Shown: positions 8,822 to 17,776, counted from the stretch's first letter. The stretch: 64,000 nucleotides of DNA from Aurantimonas manganoxydans SI85-9A1 (GCF_000153465.1 NZ_CH672387.1:340179-404178); one strand, 5' to 3'. Made by a program: numbers and translations. Notes: generated from the sequence alone by a model not told the origin.

Positions 8822-10101
8822 CCGAGGCGTTGATCCTTCTGTCCCTGTTCGTGATGATCGCCATCGGCCTGCCGATCGCCGTCGCGATCCTCGCCAGCGC
8901 GCTGGTGGGCGTCTACATCCTCAACGGCCATCTCGGCTTCCTGAACGCGGCGCTGTCGGTGTTCGACGGGGCCACGAGCTTCCCGCTGATCGCCATTCCG
9001 CTGTTCATCCTCGCCGGCGCGCTGATGAACACCGGCGGCATCTCCCGCCGGCTGATCAATTTCGTTTCGGCGCTGATCGGCTTCATGCGCGGCGGCCTCG
9101 CCATGGTGAATGTCGGCGTGTCGCTGTTCTTCGCCGAGATCTCCGGCTCGGCCGTGGCGGATGTCGCGGCGATCGGTTCGGTGCTGATTCCGGCGATGAA
9201 GAAGAAGGGCTATTCGCCCCGCATGGCCGCGGCAATCACCTCGTCATCGGCATCGCTGGCGATCATCATCCCGCCGTCGATCCCGATGATCCTCTACGGC
9301 GCCCTGTCCGACACCTCGATCGTGCAGCTCTTCGTGGCCGGCATCGTGCCGGGCCTGCTCGGCGGCTTCGGCATGATGGCGCTGTGCTACTATTTCGCGG
9401 TGCGCTACGACCTGCCGCGTGAGGAGGCCTTCAGCCTGACCCGGCTCTGGACGGCGGCCAAGGACGCCGGCTGGGCGCTGATCCTGCCGGTGATCATTCT
9501 CGGCGGCATCTTCGGTGGCTTCGTCACCGCCACCGAGGGTGCGGGTCTCGCGGTCATCGCGGCGCTGCTGATCGGCGGCTTCGTCTATCGCGAGATCGAC
9601 ATCCGCCTGTTCTACCATGCGCTGACCGACGGGGTGATCCAGACCGCCGTCGTGATGCTGCTGGTGGCCAGTTCGGCGGTGCTCGGCCTCTATCTGACCG
9701 AGACCGAGATGCCGCAGCGGCTGGCGGCGAGCATCACCACGCTGACGACGGACAAGTTCCTCGTCCTGATGATCATCAACGTCTTCCTGCTGTTCGTCGG
9801 CATGGTTCTGCACGGGGCGGCAGCGATCATCCTGACGGTGCCGATCTTCATGCCGCTGGTCCATCAGATCGGCATCGATCCGGTGCAGTTCGGCATCCTG
9901 CTGACGCTGAACATCGCGCTCGGCCAGCAGACTCCGCCGGTCGCCAGCGTGCTGGTCACGGCCTGTTCGATCGCCCGTACCGACATCTGGCGCACGACGC
10001 GGACGAACCTGCCCTTCATCGGGGTACTGCTGGTGGTCCTGCTTCTGGTGACCTACGTGCCGGCCGTGTCGCTGTCGCTGGTGGATTTCTTCTACAAGTA
10101 G
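8818..10101 (+). CDS. dctM: TRAP transporter large permease (DctM)
   Basis: A 427-residue inner-membrane protein with about twelve to thirteen spans. It is the ion-coupled translocating subunit of the TRAP transporter and belongs to the IT superfamily. Typical segments are present: PLFILAGALMNTGGI, SLFFAEISGSAVADVAAIGSVLIPAM with the conserved GSA motif, and SLAIIIPPSIPMILYG. The length matches the family. The gene is translationally coupled to dctQ and ends 25 bases before a strong hairpin, so it is the last gene of the pdxA2-dctPQM unit. Confidence 0.93.
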   Translation: MTEALILLSLFVMIAIGLPIAVAILASALVGVYILNGHLGFLNAALSVFDGATSFPLIAIPLFILAGALMNTGGISRRLINFVSALIGFMRGGLAMVNVGVSLFFAEISGSAVADVAAIGSVLIPAMKKKGYSPRMAAAITSSSASLAIIIPPSIPMILYGALSDTSIVQLFVAGIVPGLLGGFGMMALCYYFAVRYDLPREEAFSLTRLWTAAKDAGWALILPVIILGGIFGGFVTATEGAGLAVIAALLIGGFVYREIDIRLFYHALTDGVIQTAVVMLLVASSAVLGLYLTETEMPQRLAASITTLTTDKFLVLMIINVFLLFVGMVLHGAAAIILTVPIFMPLVHQIGIDPVQFGILLTLNIALGQQTPPVASVLVTACSIARTDIWRTTRTNLPFIGVLLVVLLLVTYVPAVSLSLVDFFYK

Positions 10102-10125
10102 CGCAGCGTCGCCTCACACCACATG

Positions 10126-10162
10126 CAACGAAAAGGGCCGGTCTGACCGGCCCTTTTCGTTG
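10126..10162 (+). terminator. Terminator after dctM
   Basis: A perfect 17-bp stem (caacgaaaagggccggt with accggcccttttcgttg) around a 3-base loop. The T4 lies within the second arm. As the A/T runs are symmetrical it may act in both directions. Confidence 0.85.
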
Positions 10163-10289
10163 TCGCAATTCTTCGGGATACTGGCCTGTCTGCCGCTTCC
10201 GCATGGGAGCTATTCGCCAGAGGCCCTAACCGGGACGGCCGTGCCGGCGTAATTCAATGGGACGGCAATTCGCTCGGCGAGGAAGAGAC

Positions 10290-10424
10290 ATGACGATCGA
10301 CGCACGCGCTCCCAGGAGCTACTCCCGCATGATCGACTATCTGCGCGGCGCCACCGGCAGCCTGCGCGAAGCGCGCCGGATGCGGGCCGAGTTCCGCAGC
10401 CGCTATCCGCATCTGATGGACTGA
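10290..10424 (+). CDS. Small basic protein of unknown function, 44 residues
   Basis: An ATG preceded by ggaagag six bases upstream opens a 44-codon frame (MTIDARAPRSYSRMIDYLRG at the start, RMRAEFRSRYPHLMD at the end). The product is arginine-rich with one predicted amphipathic helix, and recalls the very small DUF1127-like proteins common in alphaproteobacteria, although I cannot confirm the family. It stands alone between the dctM terminator and the convergent oxidase gene. A real gene is supported by the ribosome site and the protein-like composition, but a chance frame cannot be excluded. Confidence 0.45.
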   Translation: MTIDARAPRSYSRMIDYLRGATGSLREARRMRAEFRSRYPHLMD

Positions 10425-10446
10425 GACCGACGCGTCTGGCGCGGCC

Positions 10447-11691
10447 TCAGCGGCGCGCCAGTGCGTTTTCGGCGAGGATGTCCGGCGTGATCGCATCGAG
10501 CGATGGCGCCCCGATCATCGCCATGTCGCGGTCGATCTCGGCCGCGAGCAGCGAGACGGCATGCTTGACGCCGTCGTCGCCCGCCACGGCCGCGGCGAAC
10601 AGGAACGGCCGCCCGACAAAGACGAATTCTGCGCCCAGCGCGATCGCCTTCAGGACGTCGGAGCCGCGCCGCACGCCGCCGTCGAGCATGACGGCCATGT
10701 CGCCGGCCTCAGCCTTCACTGCTGGCAGCGCCGCGATCGCCGACACCGCATAGTCGAGCTGCCGGCCGCCATGGTTGGAGACTATGATGCCGTCGGCGCC
10801 CAGTTCGCGGGCCCGGCGCGCATCCTGCGGCGACAGCACTCCCTTGATCACCAGTCTGCCCTTCCAGCGTTCGCGCGCGATTGCCGCGTGGCGCCAGGAG
10901 AAGGTGCCGCGCCCGCCGAAGGAGCGCACGACGTTCTTGGAGATGATCGCCGGGCCGCGCTCGACATCGGCATTTTCGAAATGCGGCATGCCGTGGTTCA
11001 TCAGGGTGCGGGCCATGGTGCCCATCACCCAGCCCGGCCGCACCACACCCTGCAGGGCGAGATCGAGGCTGGGCTTCATCGGCGCGCCGAAGCGGTCGCG
11101 TTTGGAATCCTCGCGGTTGCCGGCCACCGGCACGTCGGCGGTGATAACCAGCGTGTCGTAATTGGCGGCAGTGAGGCGATCGACCATGCCGGTGACCCGC
11201 GCGTCGTCGCCGGGCAGATAGGCCTGGAACCAGCGCGCATGGCCTTCCTTCGCGACACGCTCGAGGCTGATCAGCGAGGTGGCGCTGAGCACCGCCGGAA
11301 TGCCGCATTCATGGGCGCTGCGGGTGAGGACGATGTCGCCGTCATAGGCGGTGAGGGCGCTGAGCCCCATGGGCGAGATGCCGAAGGGGTGTTTCCAGGT
11401 CTTGCCGAACAGGGTGCGGCTCTGGTCGCGGACCGCAAGGCCGGCGAGAATGCGCGGGACGAGGCGGATGTCCTCGAAGTCGCTGCGGTTTGCCCGGAAG
11501 GCGGCGCCGGTCTCGACCGATCCCGAAATGTAGGAGAAAACGCCGCGCGGCAGCCGTTTTCGCGCCGCCGGCTCGAACTCGCCGATGTTGAAGATGTTGC
11601 GAAGTCTGCGCGGGAGCCGTTCCACGCGCCGCGCCTCGGCGACGCCGGTGGGGCCGCCCGCGGCCACCCGGCTGCCGGTCTGATCCGTCAT
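10447..11691 (-). CDS. FMN-dependent alpha-hydroxy-acid oxidase/dehydrogenase
   Basis: A 414-residue TIM-barrel flavoprotein of the lactate dehydrogenase (LldD)/glycolate oxidase/mandelate dehydrogenase family, which oxidises L-2-hydroxy acids to 2-keto acids. The active-site signature SNHGGRQLD carries the catalytic histidine and substrate arginine. FMN-phosphate contacts lie in MLDGGVRRGSDVLKAIALGA and FVGRPF. The N-terminal YISGSVETGAAFRANRSDF segment is also diagnostic. There is no membrane loop obvious enough to separate oxidase from quinone-linked dehydrogenase. It is the last gene of a minus-strand run with the LDH2-type dehydrogenase and IlvD-like dehydratase, 33 bases after the former, so a sugar-acid or hydroxyacid substrate is likely. 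Confidence 0.87.
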   Translation of the reverse strand: MTDQTGSRVAAGGPTGVAEARRVERLPRRLRNIFNIGEFEPAARKRLPRGVFSYISGSVETGAAFRANRSDFEDIRLVPRILAGLAVRDQSRTLFGKTWKHPFGISPMGLSALTAYDGDIVLTRSAHECGIPAVLSATSLISLERVAKEGHARWFQAYLPGDDARVTGMVDRLTAANYDTLVITADVPVAGNREDSKRDRFGAPMKPSLDLALQGVVRPGWVMGTMARTLMNHGMPHFENADVERGPAIISKNVVRSFGGRGTFSWRHAAIARERWKGRLVIKGVLSPQDARRARELGADGIIVSNHGGRQLDYAVSAIAALPAVKAEAGDMAVMLDGGVRRGSDVLKAIALGAEFVFVGRPFLFAAAVAGDDGVKHAVSLLAAEIDRDMAMIGAPSLDAITPDILAENALARR

Positions 11692-11724
11692 CGTGTTCTC
11701 CCTGATGTCTCGTATCTCTCGGCC

Positions 11725-12771
11725 CTATCGGCTGGCGTCGAGCGGACGGTCCGGCAGTGCCTTGCGCAACCGCGCCAGAAGCTCGTCCGACAGCACGACC
11801 CCGTCCGCCATCTGCTGGCGGCGCAGGCGCAGCGCCCGTTCGCCCGGCAGGCGCACGGCGGACGCGCCATCGGGAACCTTTGCGCCCCGTGCCGCCCCGG
11901 CCATGAAGCCCGTCTGCCGCTCGAAGGCGGCGCGGCCACCATGGTGCTCAGGATCGACGACCATCACGAAGACCGAGGCGCCCCATTGGTCGGGCGCGTC
12001 GGCCCGGCCATGGCCGGCCAGCCCTGCCGTCAGCATCTCGACGATCAGGCCGAGGGCGAAGCCCTTGTGGCCGTATTCGGTGCCGCCGAGCGGCAGCAGC
12101 GCGCCGGCGGGCCTGGCTGTCAGAAGTGCCGGATCGTCGCTGGCTGTGCCGTCGGGGCCGATCATCCAGGCGCCGGGGAGCCTCCGGCCTTCTTCGACGC
12201 GTTCGCTGACGAGGCTGTTGGTTGTGATCGAGGCGGAAATGTCGACCAGCACCGGATCGCCGCCCGTCGGCCAGCCCGCCGCGATGGGGTTGGGCGAATA
12301 AATGCCCTCGACGGCGCCGAAGGGCGCCACCGAGGCGGTGGCCGGCGAGGACGAGGCGATGATCGCTGCCATCCCTTCGTCGGTCACCGCCTTCAGATAG
12401 GCGGCGAGGCAGGCGACGTGGTGGCTCTGGCCGATCGCCACGGTGGCGACGCCGGCGTCGCGGGCCCTGTCCGTACACAGGGCGAGCGCCCGGCGCACCA
12501 GCACCGGGCCCGGCAGATAATTGCCGCCCCAGGCTGCCGACGCGCCATGATCGCGAACGATCGTGGGCTCGCCCGCCTTGGTCATGTGCCCGGCCTCAAG
12601 CTCCCTGAGATAGCGCGGCAGGAGCGCGAGGCCGTGGGTCGAATGGCCGAGGAGATCGCCTTCGACGAGCGTCTCCGCGACGATCTCGGCGTGACCGGCA
12701 TCCAGCCCGCTGGCGGCAAGGGCGTCATGGGCGTAGCCGATCAGCGCGCGATAATCGTAGCGCTGGCTCAT
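11725..12771 (-). CDS. LDH2/malate-type NAD(P)-dependent oxidoreductase
   Basis: A 348-residue enzyme of the LDH2/MDH2 (YlbC, YiaK, ComC) family, which reduces or oxidises 2-keto/2-hydroxy acids with NAD(P). Family marks are HSTHGLALLPRYLRELEAG near residue 40, the catalytic-histidine segment IGQSHHVACLAAYL, and GGTEYGHKGFALGLIVEML in the C-terminal half. The start (MSQRYDY) overlaps the stop of the upstream ilvD-like gene by four bases (ATGA), so the two are translationally coupled. In such clusters this enzyme commonly handles keto-gluconate- or keto-gulonate-type intermediates. The substrate is not readable from sequence. Confidence 0.85.
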   Translation of the reverse strand: MSQRYDYRALIGYAHDALAASGLDAGHAEIVAETLVEGDLLGHSTHGLALLPRYLRELEAGHMTKAGEPTIVRDHGASAAWGGNYLPGPVLVRRALALCTDRARDAGVATVAIGQSHHVACLAAYLKAVTDEGMAAIIASSSPATASVAPFGAVEGIYSPNPIAAGWPTGGDPVLVDISASITTNSLVSERVEEGRRLPGAWMIGPDGTASDDPALLTARPAGALLPLGGTEYGHKGFALGLIVEMLTAGLAGHGRADAPDQWGASVFVMVVDPEHHGGRAAFERQTGFMAGAARGAKVPDGASAVRLPGERALRLRRQQMADGVVLSDELLARLRKALPDRPLDASR

Positions 12772-14501
12772 CCCCGGGTTTCCGGCACGCTGCCGCTGGC
12801 GGGCGGGACGAGGAAGTCGAAGTCGCAGCCCTTGTCGGCCTGGGTCACCGTTTCCAGGAACAGCCGCTTGTAGCCGCGGTCGGACCCGGCATGGACCGGA
12901 GCGACGAAGCTCTTGCGCCGCTCGGCCAGCTCGGCCTCGCCGACATCCAGCGAGATCGCGCGGTTCGGTACGTCGAGGGTGATCCGGTCGCCGGTGCGCA
13001 CCAGGCCCAGCGGACCGCCCTCGGCGCTTTCCGGCGTCACGTGCAGGACGATGGTGCCGGACGCCGTGCCGCTCATGCGGGCGTCGGAAATGCGGACCAT
13101 GTCCTTCACGCCGGCAGCGGCGAGCTTCCGCGGGATCGGCATGTAACCGGCTTCCGGCATGCCCGGCGCGCCCTTCGGCCCGGCATTCTGGAGGACGAGG
13201 ATGTCCTCGGCGGTCACGTGGAGATCGGGATCGTCGACCCGCTCGGCCATGTCGGCGATGGAGGAGAACACCACCGCCCGGCCAGTGTGGCTCATCAGTG
13301 CCGGGGAAGCGGCGGACTGCTTTACGATGGCGCCGCCCGGCGCCAGATTGCCGCGGACGACCGCCATGCCGCCCTCCGGATAGAGCGGTGCGGAGACCGG
13401 CGCGACGATCGCCTGCTGCCAGCCGGCGGGCGCGGCATCGATCTCTTCGCCGAGCGTGCGCCCGGTGACCGTCAGGCAGTCGAGATGCAGGAGGTCCTTC
13501 AGCTCGCGCAGGATGGTCGTCAGGCCGCCGGCGGCGTGCAGGTCCTGCATGTAATGCTGGCCGGACGGCTTCAGGTCGACCAGCACCGGCACCTTGCGAC
13601 CGATCCGGTCGAAGGCGTCGAGATCGAGGGTCAGGCCGAGGCGGCCGGCCATGGCGGCCAGATGCACGATACCGTTGGTCGAGCCGCCGGTGGCGAGCAG
13701 CACCGTCAGGGCGTTCTCGAACGCCTTGGTGGTCATGATCTTGTCGGGCGTCAGGTTGCTGGCGGCCATCTGCACGGCCAGCGCGCCGGTGGTTTCGGCG
13801 ATGCGGCGACGGTCGGCGGAGACCGCAGGCGGCGTCGCGCCGCCCGGTGCCATCATGCCGAGCGCCTCGACGACGAGGGCCATGGTCGAAGCGGTGCCCA
13901 TCACGCCGCAGGTGCCGGCACCCGGCACGAGCTGCGAATTGACGTCGGAGATCTCCTCCGCGTCGACCTCGCCGGCGCGGTGGCGGGCCCAGAAGCGGCG
14001 GCAATCGGTGCAGGCGCCGACCTTCTCGCCGCGATGGCTGCCGGTCAGCATTGGCCCGGTGACGAGCTGGATGGCGGGGACCTTGGCGCTGGCCGCGCCC
14101 ATCAGCTGGGCCGGCACGGTCTTGTCGCAGCCGCCGATCAGAACGACCGCGTCCATCGGCTGGGCGCGGATCATCTCCTCGGTGTCCATCGCCATCAGGT
14201 TGCGCAGATACATCGAGGTCGGATGGGAGAAGGACTCATGGATCGAGATGGTCGGGAAGGGGACCGGCAGGGCCCCGGCCAGCATGACGCCACGCTTCAC
14301 CGCCTCGATCAGGTCCGGAACGTTGGCATGGCAGGCATTGTAGCCGCTGGACGTGTCGACGATGCCGATGATCGGCCGATCGAGCGCGTCGTCGGAATAG
14401 CCCATGCCTTTGATGAAGGCCTTGCGCAGGAACAGCGAGAAACCGGCATCGCCGTAGCTCGTCAGTCCCTTCTTCAGCCCCCGTCCGTTCTCTTCCGACA
14501 T
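12768..14501 (-). CDS. IlvD/EDD-family sugar-acid dehydratase, L-arabinonate dehydratase type
   Basis: A 577-residue Fe-S dehydratase. The three cluster cysteines are C57 (NACH), C125 (GGCDK) and C198 (GTCGVMGT). Both the length and these positions are close to those of characterised [2Fe-2S] L-arabinonate dehydratase (about 579 residues, C59/C127/C200), rather than dihydroxyacid dehydratase of valine synthesis. The reaction would be dehydration of an aldonate to a 2-keto-3-deoxy acid. The gene heads a minus-strand run (ilvD-like, LDH2-type, FMN oxidase) divergent from tctCBA. A perfect 12-bp palindrome lies in the shared promoter region. Exact substrate (arabinonate, xylonate, galactonate or another) is inferred only to class. 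Confidence 0.85.
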   Translation of the reverse strand: MSEENGRGLKKGLTSYGDAGFSLFLRKAFIKGMGYSDDALDRPIIGIVDTSSGYNACHANVPDLIEAVKRGVMLAGALPVPFPTISIHESFSHPTSMYLRNLMAMDTEEMIRAQPMDAVVLIGGCDKTVPAQLMGAASAKVPAIQLVTGPMLTGSHRGEKVGACTDCRRFWARHRAGEVDAEEISDVNSQLVPGAGTCGVMGTASTMALVVEALGMMAPGGATPPAVSADRRRIAETTGALAVQMAASNLTPDKIMTTKAFENALTVLLATGGSTNGIVHLAAMAGRLGLTLDLDAFDRIGRKVPVLVDLKPSGQHYMQDLHAAGGLTTILRELKDLLHLDCLTVTGRTLGEEIDAAPAGWQQAIVAPVSAPLYPEGGMAVVRGNLAPGGAIVKQSAASPALMSHTGRAVVFSSIADMAERVDDPDLHVTAEDILVLQNAGPKGAPGMPEAGYMPIPRKLAAAGVKDMVRISDARMSGTASGTIVLHVTPESAEGGPLGLVRTGDRITLDVPNRAISLDVGEAELAERRKSFVAPVHAGSDRGYKRLFLETVTQADKGCDFDFLVPPASGSVPETRG

Positions 14502-14564
14502 GCGATACGCTCCTTACCCTTTTACGCCTGCTGCTCGGGGTTGACCTGACAGACGATCGCCAAG

Positions 14565-14576
14565 ATTGTCAACAAT
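14565..14576. promoter_or_regulatory. Palindromic operator ATTGTCAACAAT, copy 1
   Basis: ATTGTCAACAAT matches the ATTGTNNACAAT form bound by FCD-type GntR repressors. It lies between the divergent ilvD-like (start 14501) and tctC (start 14659) genes. A further half site, tttgac, follows at 14581. The same 12 bases occur in reverse at 21543-21554, upstream of the enolase-superfamily gene. Confidence 0.65.
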
Positions 14577-14658
14577 ATGTTTGACACCTACGCAAGTGTC
14601 GATATGGTCCCTCAACGCGCTTGGAGGAGTGCGTCAATCCAATAGGGAGGATCCACCC

Positions 14659-15636
14659 ATGAGAATGACCATTGTCGCGGCTCTCGCCGTTACAACCGCC
14701 ATCGTCGCGCCCGCCTTTGCCCAGGACGCCAAATACTCCGCATCCGACGAGATCAACGTCATGCAGGGCTTCAAGGCCGGCGGTGGTTCCGACGCCCTGG
14801 CGCAGCTCGTCCAGCCGTTCCTGGCCGAAGAGCTCGGCGTCAATTTCGTCAACCAGTACATCCCCGGTGCGACCGGCGCGATCGCGTGGACACAGCTCGC
14901 CAAGCAGACCAAGCCGGACGGCGCCACGGTCAGCATCACCAACACCCCGATGCTGACGACGAACTACATCATGAACCCGTCGATCACCTACACCGTCGAC
15001 GAGATCACGCCGCTGGGCAACGTCGTCACCGACCCGGGCATCGCGGTCGTCGCCAAGGACAGCCCGTTCCAGACCTTCGAGGATTTCGTCAAGGCGGCGA
15101 AGGACAATCCGAGCACCGTGACCGTCGGCAATTCCGGCGTCGGCGGCGACGACTTCTTCACCTCGCTGATGTTCGAGAAGGCGGCCGGCGTGCAGCTCCA
15201 GAAGGTGCCGTTCCAGGGTGACGGCCCGTCCTGGACCGCCGCGATGGGCGGCAAGATCGACGCCAGCTTCACCAATGTCGGCGTCGCCTATCCGCAGGTG
15301 AAGGAGGGCAATCTGCGCGCCCTCGCCGTGTTCACCGAAGAGCGCCTGCCGGAGCTGCCGGACGTGCCGACCGCCACGGAGCTCGGTTACGAGCTCGTCG
15401 CCGGTTCGTCGCGCGGCTACAGCGGCCCCGGCGGTTTCCCGGAAGAAGCCCGCACGCAGTTCGTGGAGGCGCTGCGCCGGGTGACCGAGAATCCGGAGTT
15501 CCTCGAGAAGGCCAAGGCATCGGCGATGAACATCGATTTCATCGGTGGTGACGACTACACCGCGTTCCTGAAGAAGCAGGAAGGCGAGTACCGGGAGATC
15601 TGGGCCGACATCAAGGACGAAGTCCAGGCCAAGTAA
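14659..15636 (+). CDS. tctC: TTT-family solute-binding protein (TctC)
   Basis: A 325-residue periplasmic protein of the tripartite tricarboxylate transporter (Bug/TctC) family. The ATG at 14659 has a gggagg ribosome site 8 bases upstream and opens a 22-residue Sec signal ending VAPAFAQ. Upstream in-frame codons lie in the operator region and were rejected. The mature protein shows the family's PGATGAIAW-type segment and the GVGGDDFFTSLMFEKAAG ligand loop. It captures a carboxylic acid for the TctAB permease encoded next. An 11-bp GC hairpin lies directly after its stop codon. The Fe-S dehydratase gene diverges from it across a GntR-type operator, so the ligand is probably a sugar acid. Confidence 0.9.
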   Translation: MRMTIVAALAVTTAIVAPAFAQDAKYSASDEINVMQGFKAGGGSDALAQLVQPFLAEELGVNFVNQYIPGATGAIAWTQLAKQTKPDGATVSITNTPMLTTNYIMNPSITYTVDEITPLGNVVTDPGIAVVAKDSPFQTFEDFVKAAKDNPSTVTVGNSGVGGDDFFTSLMFEKAAGVQLQKVPFQGDGPSWTAAMGGKIDASFTNVGVAYPQVKEGNLRALAVFTEERLPELPDVPTATELGYELVAGSSRGYSGPGGFPEEARTQFVEALRRVTENPEFLEKAKASAMNIDFIGGDDYTAFLKKQEGEYREIWADIKDEVQAK

Positions 15637-15642
15637 CACAAT

Positions 15643-15667
15643 CGGGGGCGGCGGCCCGCCGCCCCCG
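15643..15667 (+). promoter_or_regulatory. Intercistronic hairpin between tctC and tctB
   Basis: cgggggcggcg pairs perfectly with cgccgcccccg around a 3-base loop, 6 bases after the tctC stop. There is no T-run. It probably stabilises the tctC message and lowers expression of the permease genes. Confidence 0.55.
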
Positions 15668-15694
15668 CCACAGACTCCGTCCGGAGACCATTTC

Positions 15695-16141
15695 ATGGGT
15701 CGAATCCTGGTTGCGCTCGCGGCCATCGCGCTCGTCTTCTTCTTCTGGAGCGAGGCCGCCGCCTATCCCCGAACGGCCGCCCGCCTGCCGAACCTTCTGG
15801 GCTGGATCGTCCTGCTTTTGGCACTCGCGGCGATTGCGCAGACGCTTCTGGCATGGCGCCGGGAAAAGGCGGCCGGCACGCTGGTGCTCATTCCGCCCTT
15901 CGCATGGCGCGACATCGCCGTCGGGGCAGGCTTTGCGGGACTGATCGTGCTCTATGCCTGGAGCATCAACCATGTCGGCTACCTCGTCGCGACGCCGCTG
16001 TTCCTGCTGATACCACTGGCCGTGCTGCGGCCGATCGGATGGACTGCGACGCTGCTGACCACGCTCGTGGTGACCGGGTTCATCTGGGGCGTCTTCGTCT
16101 ATTTCCTGAACCTGTCGATCCCCCTCTACCCGGCCGTCTGA
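15695..16141 (+). CDS. tctB: TTT small permease (TctB)
   Basis: A 148-residue membrane protein with four predicted spans (about residues 3-19, 32-52, 72-93 and 115-140), the TctB layout. TctB proteins are poorly conserved in sequence, so the call rests on size, hydropathy and position between tctC and tctA. The ATG follows ggagaccatttc, with the ribosome site at a usual distance. It forms the transporter with TctA, 10 bases downstream. Confidence 0.82.
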   Translation: MGRILVALAAIALVFFFWSEAAAYPRTAARLPNLLGWIVLLLALAAIAQTLLAWRREKAAGTLVLIPPFAWRDIAVGAGFAGLIVLYAWSINHVGYLVATPLFLLIPLAVLRPIGWTATLLTTLVVTGFIWGVFVYFLNLSIPLYPAV

Positions 16142-16151
16142 GGAGACCGTC

Positions 16152-17705
16152 ATGCCTGAATCCTTCCTCTGGATCGGCCTGGCCAATGTGGTCGACCCGG
16201 TCAATCTGCTGGCGATCTTCGCGGGCGCCCTTATCGGCATGTTCGTCGGCGCGATGCCCGGCCTGTCGGCGACCATGGCCATCGCGCTCCTGCTGCCGCT
16301 GACCTATTCGATGCGGCCCGAAACCGGACTGGCCATGCTCGCCTCGCTGTATCTGGCGGCGATGTATGGCGGCTCCGTCGCGGCGATCCTGCTGCGCACG
16401 CCGGGAACGCCGGCGGCGGCGGCCACGGTCCTCGACGGCTATCCGATGGCGCAGAAGGGGCTCGCCGGCAAGGCGCTCGGCCTGTCGCTGACCGCGTCGC
16501 TGATCGGCGGCGTCATCTCCTCGATCGTGCTTCTCACCGTCGCGCCGCTGCTCGGCCGGGTGGTTCTGAATTTCGGCCCGGTGGAGATTTTCGCGGTCGC
16601 CGTCCTCGGCATCACCATTATCGGCTCGCTGTCGCAGGGATCGGCGATCCTCGGCCTGATGTCCGGTGCGATCGGGCTTTTGATCGCCACCGTCGGCATG
16701 GACCCGACGACCGGCACGCCACGCTTCACCTTCGGGGTGCTGGACCTCTTCGGTGGCGTCAATTTCACCGTGGCGCTGATCGGCCTGTTTTCCATTCCCC
16801 AGGCGATCCGGCTGATCGTGCAGGGCAATTCCAACCAGGACGAGCGCGTCTCCAGCGTGCGCGACCGGATGCTGCCGACCGGCGCAGAGTTCCTCAAGCT
16901 GCTGCCCAACAGCATTCGTTCGGGCTTCATCGGCGTCTTCGTCGGCCTCATCCCGGGCACCGGCGGCGATACCGCGTCCTGGTTCGCCTATAACGAGGCC
17001 AAGCGGTTCTCCCGGCACAAGGCAGAGTTCGGCACCGGCTATCCGGCCGGCATCGTGGCGCCGGAAGCGGCCAACAACGCCGTCGTCGGCGGCGCGCTGA
17101 TACCGACCATCTCGCTCGGCATTCCAGGCTCGTCCTCCACGGCGGTGCTGCTGGGCGGGCTGATGGTGCACGGCATCCTGCCCGGGCCGTCTCTGATGAC
17201 CGAGCATGGCGACGTCACCTACACGCTGCTCTGGGCCGTGATGTTCGCCAATATCGCGCTGTTCGTCGTCGGCCTCCTGTTCACCCGCGCCTGCATCACT
17301 GTCACCAAGATCCCCAACCGCGTCGTCGGCCCGATCATCGTGGTCCTGTCGGTGATCGGCTCCTTCGCCATCAACAATTCGGTGTTCGACGTCGGGCTGA
17401 TGATCGCCTTCGGCATGGTCGGCTACGTTTTCGACCAGTTCCGCATCCCGACGCCGCCGCTGGTGATCGGGCTGATCCTTGGCCCGATCCTCGACACGAC
17501 GCTGCAGCAATCGATGCTGATCGGGCGCAACGACTGGATGATCTTCCTGCAGAACCCGATCTCGGCGACCCTGCTGGCCGTGGCCTTCCTGTCGATCCTG
17601 CAGGCAACGCCCTTCTTCGGCTCGCTGGCCCGGCTGTTCCGCAAGCCGGCGGCGGCCAGGACCGTCTCCTCGGTGGAGGGGGACATTGCGGGGAGCCGCG
17701 ACTGA
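16152..17705 (+). CDS. tctA: TTT large permease (TctA)
   Basis: A 517-residue inner-membrane protein with about eleven to twelve spans, the normal TctA size. The hallmark GAMPGLSATMAIALLLPLTY segment lies near residue 35, and the second hallmark GLIPGTGGDTASW near residue 265, one in each half of an internal duplication. Typical TctA stretches AAMYGGSVAAILLRTPGTPA and LGIPGSSSTAVLLGGLMVHG are present. It is the ion-coupled translocating subunit. The gene ends the tctCBA unit; a gntR gene follows 71 bases later on the same strand. Confidence 0.94.
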   Translation: MPESFLWIGLANVVDPVNLLAIFAGALIGMFVGAMPGLSATMAIALLLPLTYSMRPETGLAMLASLYLAAMYGGSVAAILLRTPGTPAAAATVLDGYPMAQKGLAGKALGLSLTASLIGGVISSIVLLTVAPLLGRVVLNFGPVEIFAVAVLGITIIGSLSQGSAILGLMSGAIGLLIATVGMDPTTGTPRFTFGVLDLFGGVNFTVALIGLFSIPQAIRLIVQGNSNQDERVSSVRDRMLPTGAEFLKLLPNSIRSGFIGVFVGLIPGTGGDTASWFAYNEAKRFSRHKAEFGTGYPAGIVAPEAANNAVVGGALIPTISLGIPGSSSTAVLLGGLMVHGILPGPSLMTEHGDVTYTLLWAVMFANIALFVVGLLFTRACITVTKIPNRVVGPIIVVLSVIGSFAINNSVFDVGLMIAFGMVGYVFDQFRIPTPPLVIGLILGPILDTTLQQSMLIGRNDWMIFLQNPISATLLAVAFLSILQATPFFGSLARLFRKPAAARTVSSVEGDIAGSRD

Positions 17706-17776
17706 CACCATCGTCAGTTGAGCAAACCTTCTGGCCCCGTTATGCGAGGCCGATCGATCGCAGGAGTTGCCAATCC

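Noticed and set aside
11725-14004. A single 759-codon minus-strand frame covering the LDH2-type gene and part of the dehydratase
   Set aside because: Only the part after the ATG at 12771 matches a protein family; the rest is an out-of-frame reading of the dehydratase.
12768-14501. Dihydroxyacid dehydratase of valine/isoleucine synthesis (ilvD)
   Set aside because: Cysteine positions, length and context fit the sugar-acid [2Fe-2S] dehydratase branch better.
10561-14549. Long plus-strand open frames (770 and 552 codons)
   Set aside because: They mirror the FMN oxidase, LDH2-type and IlvD-type genes, which have clear family motifs on the minus strand.
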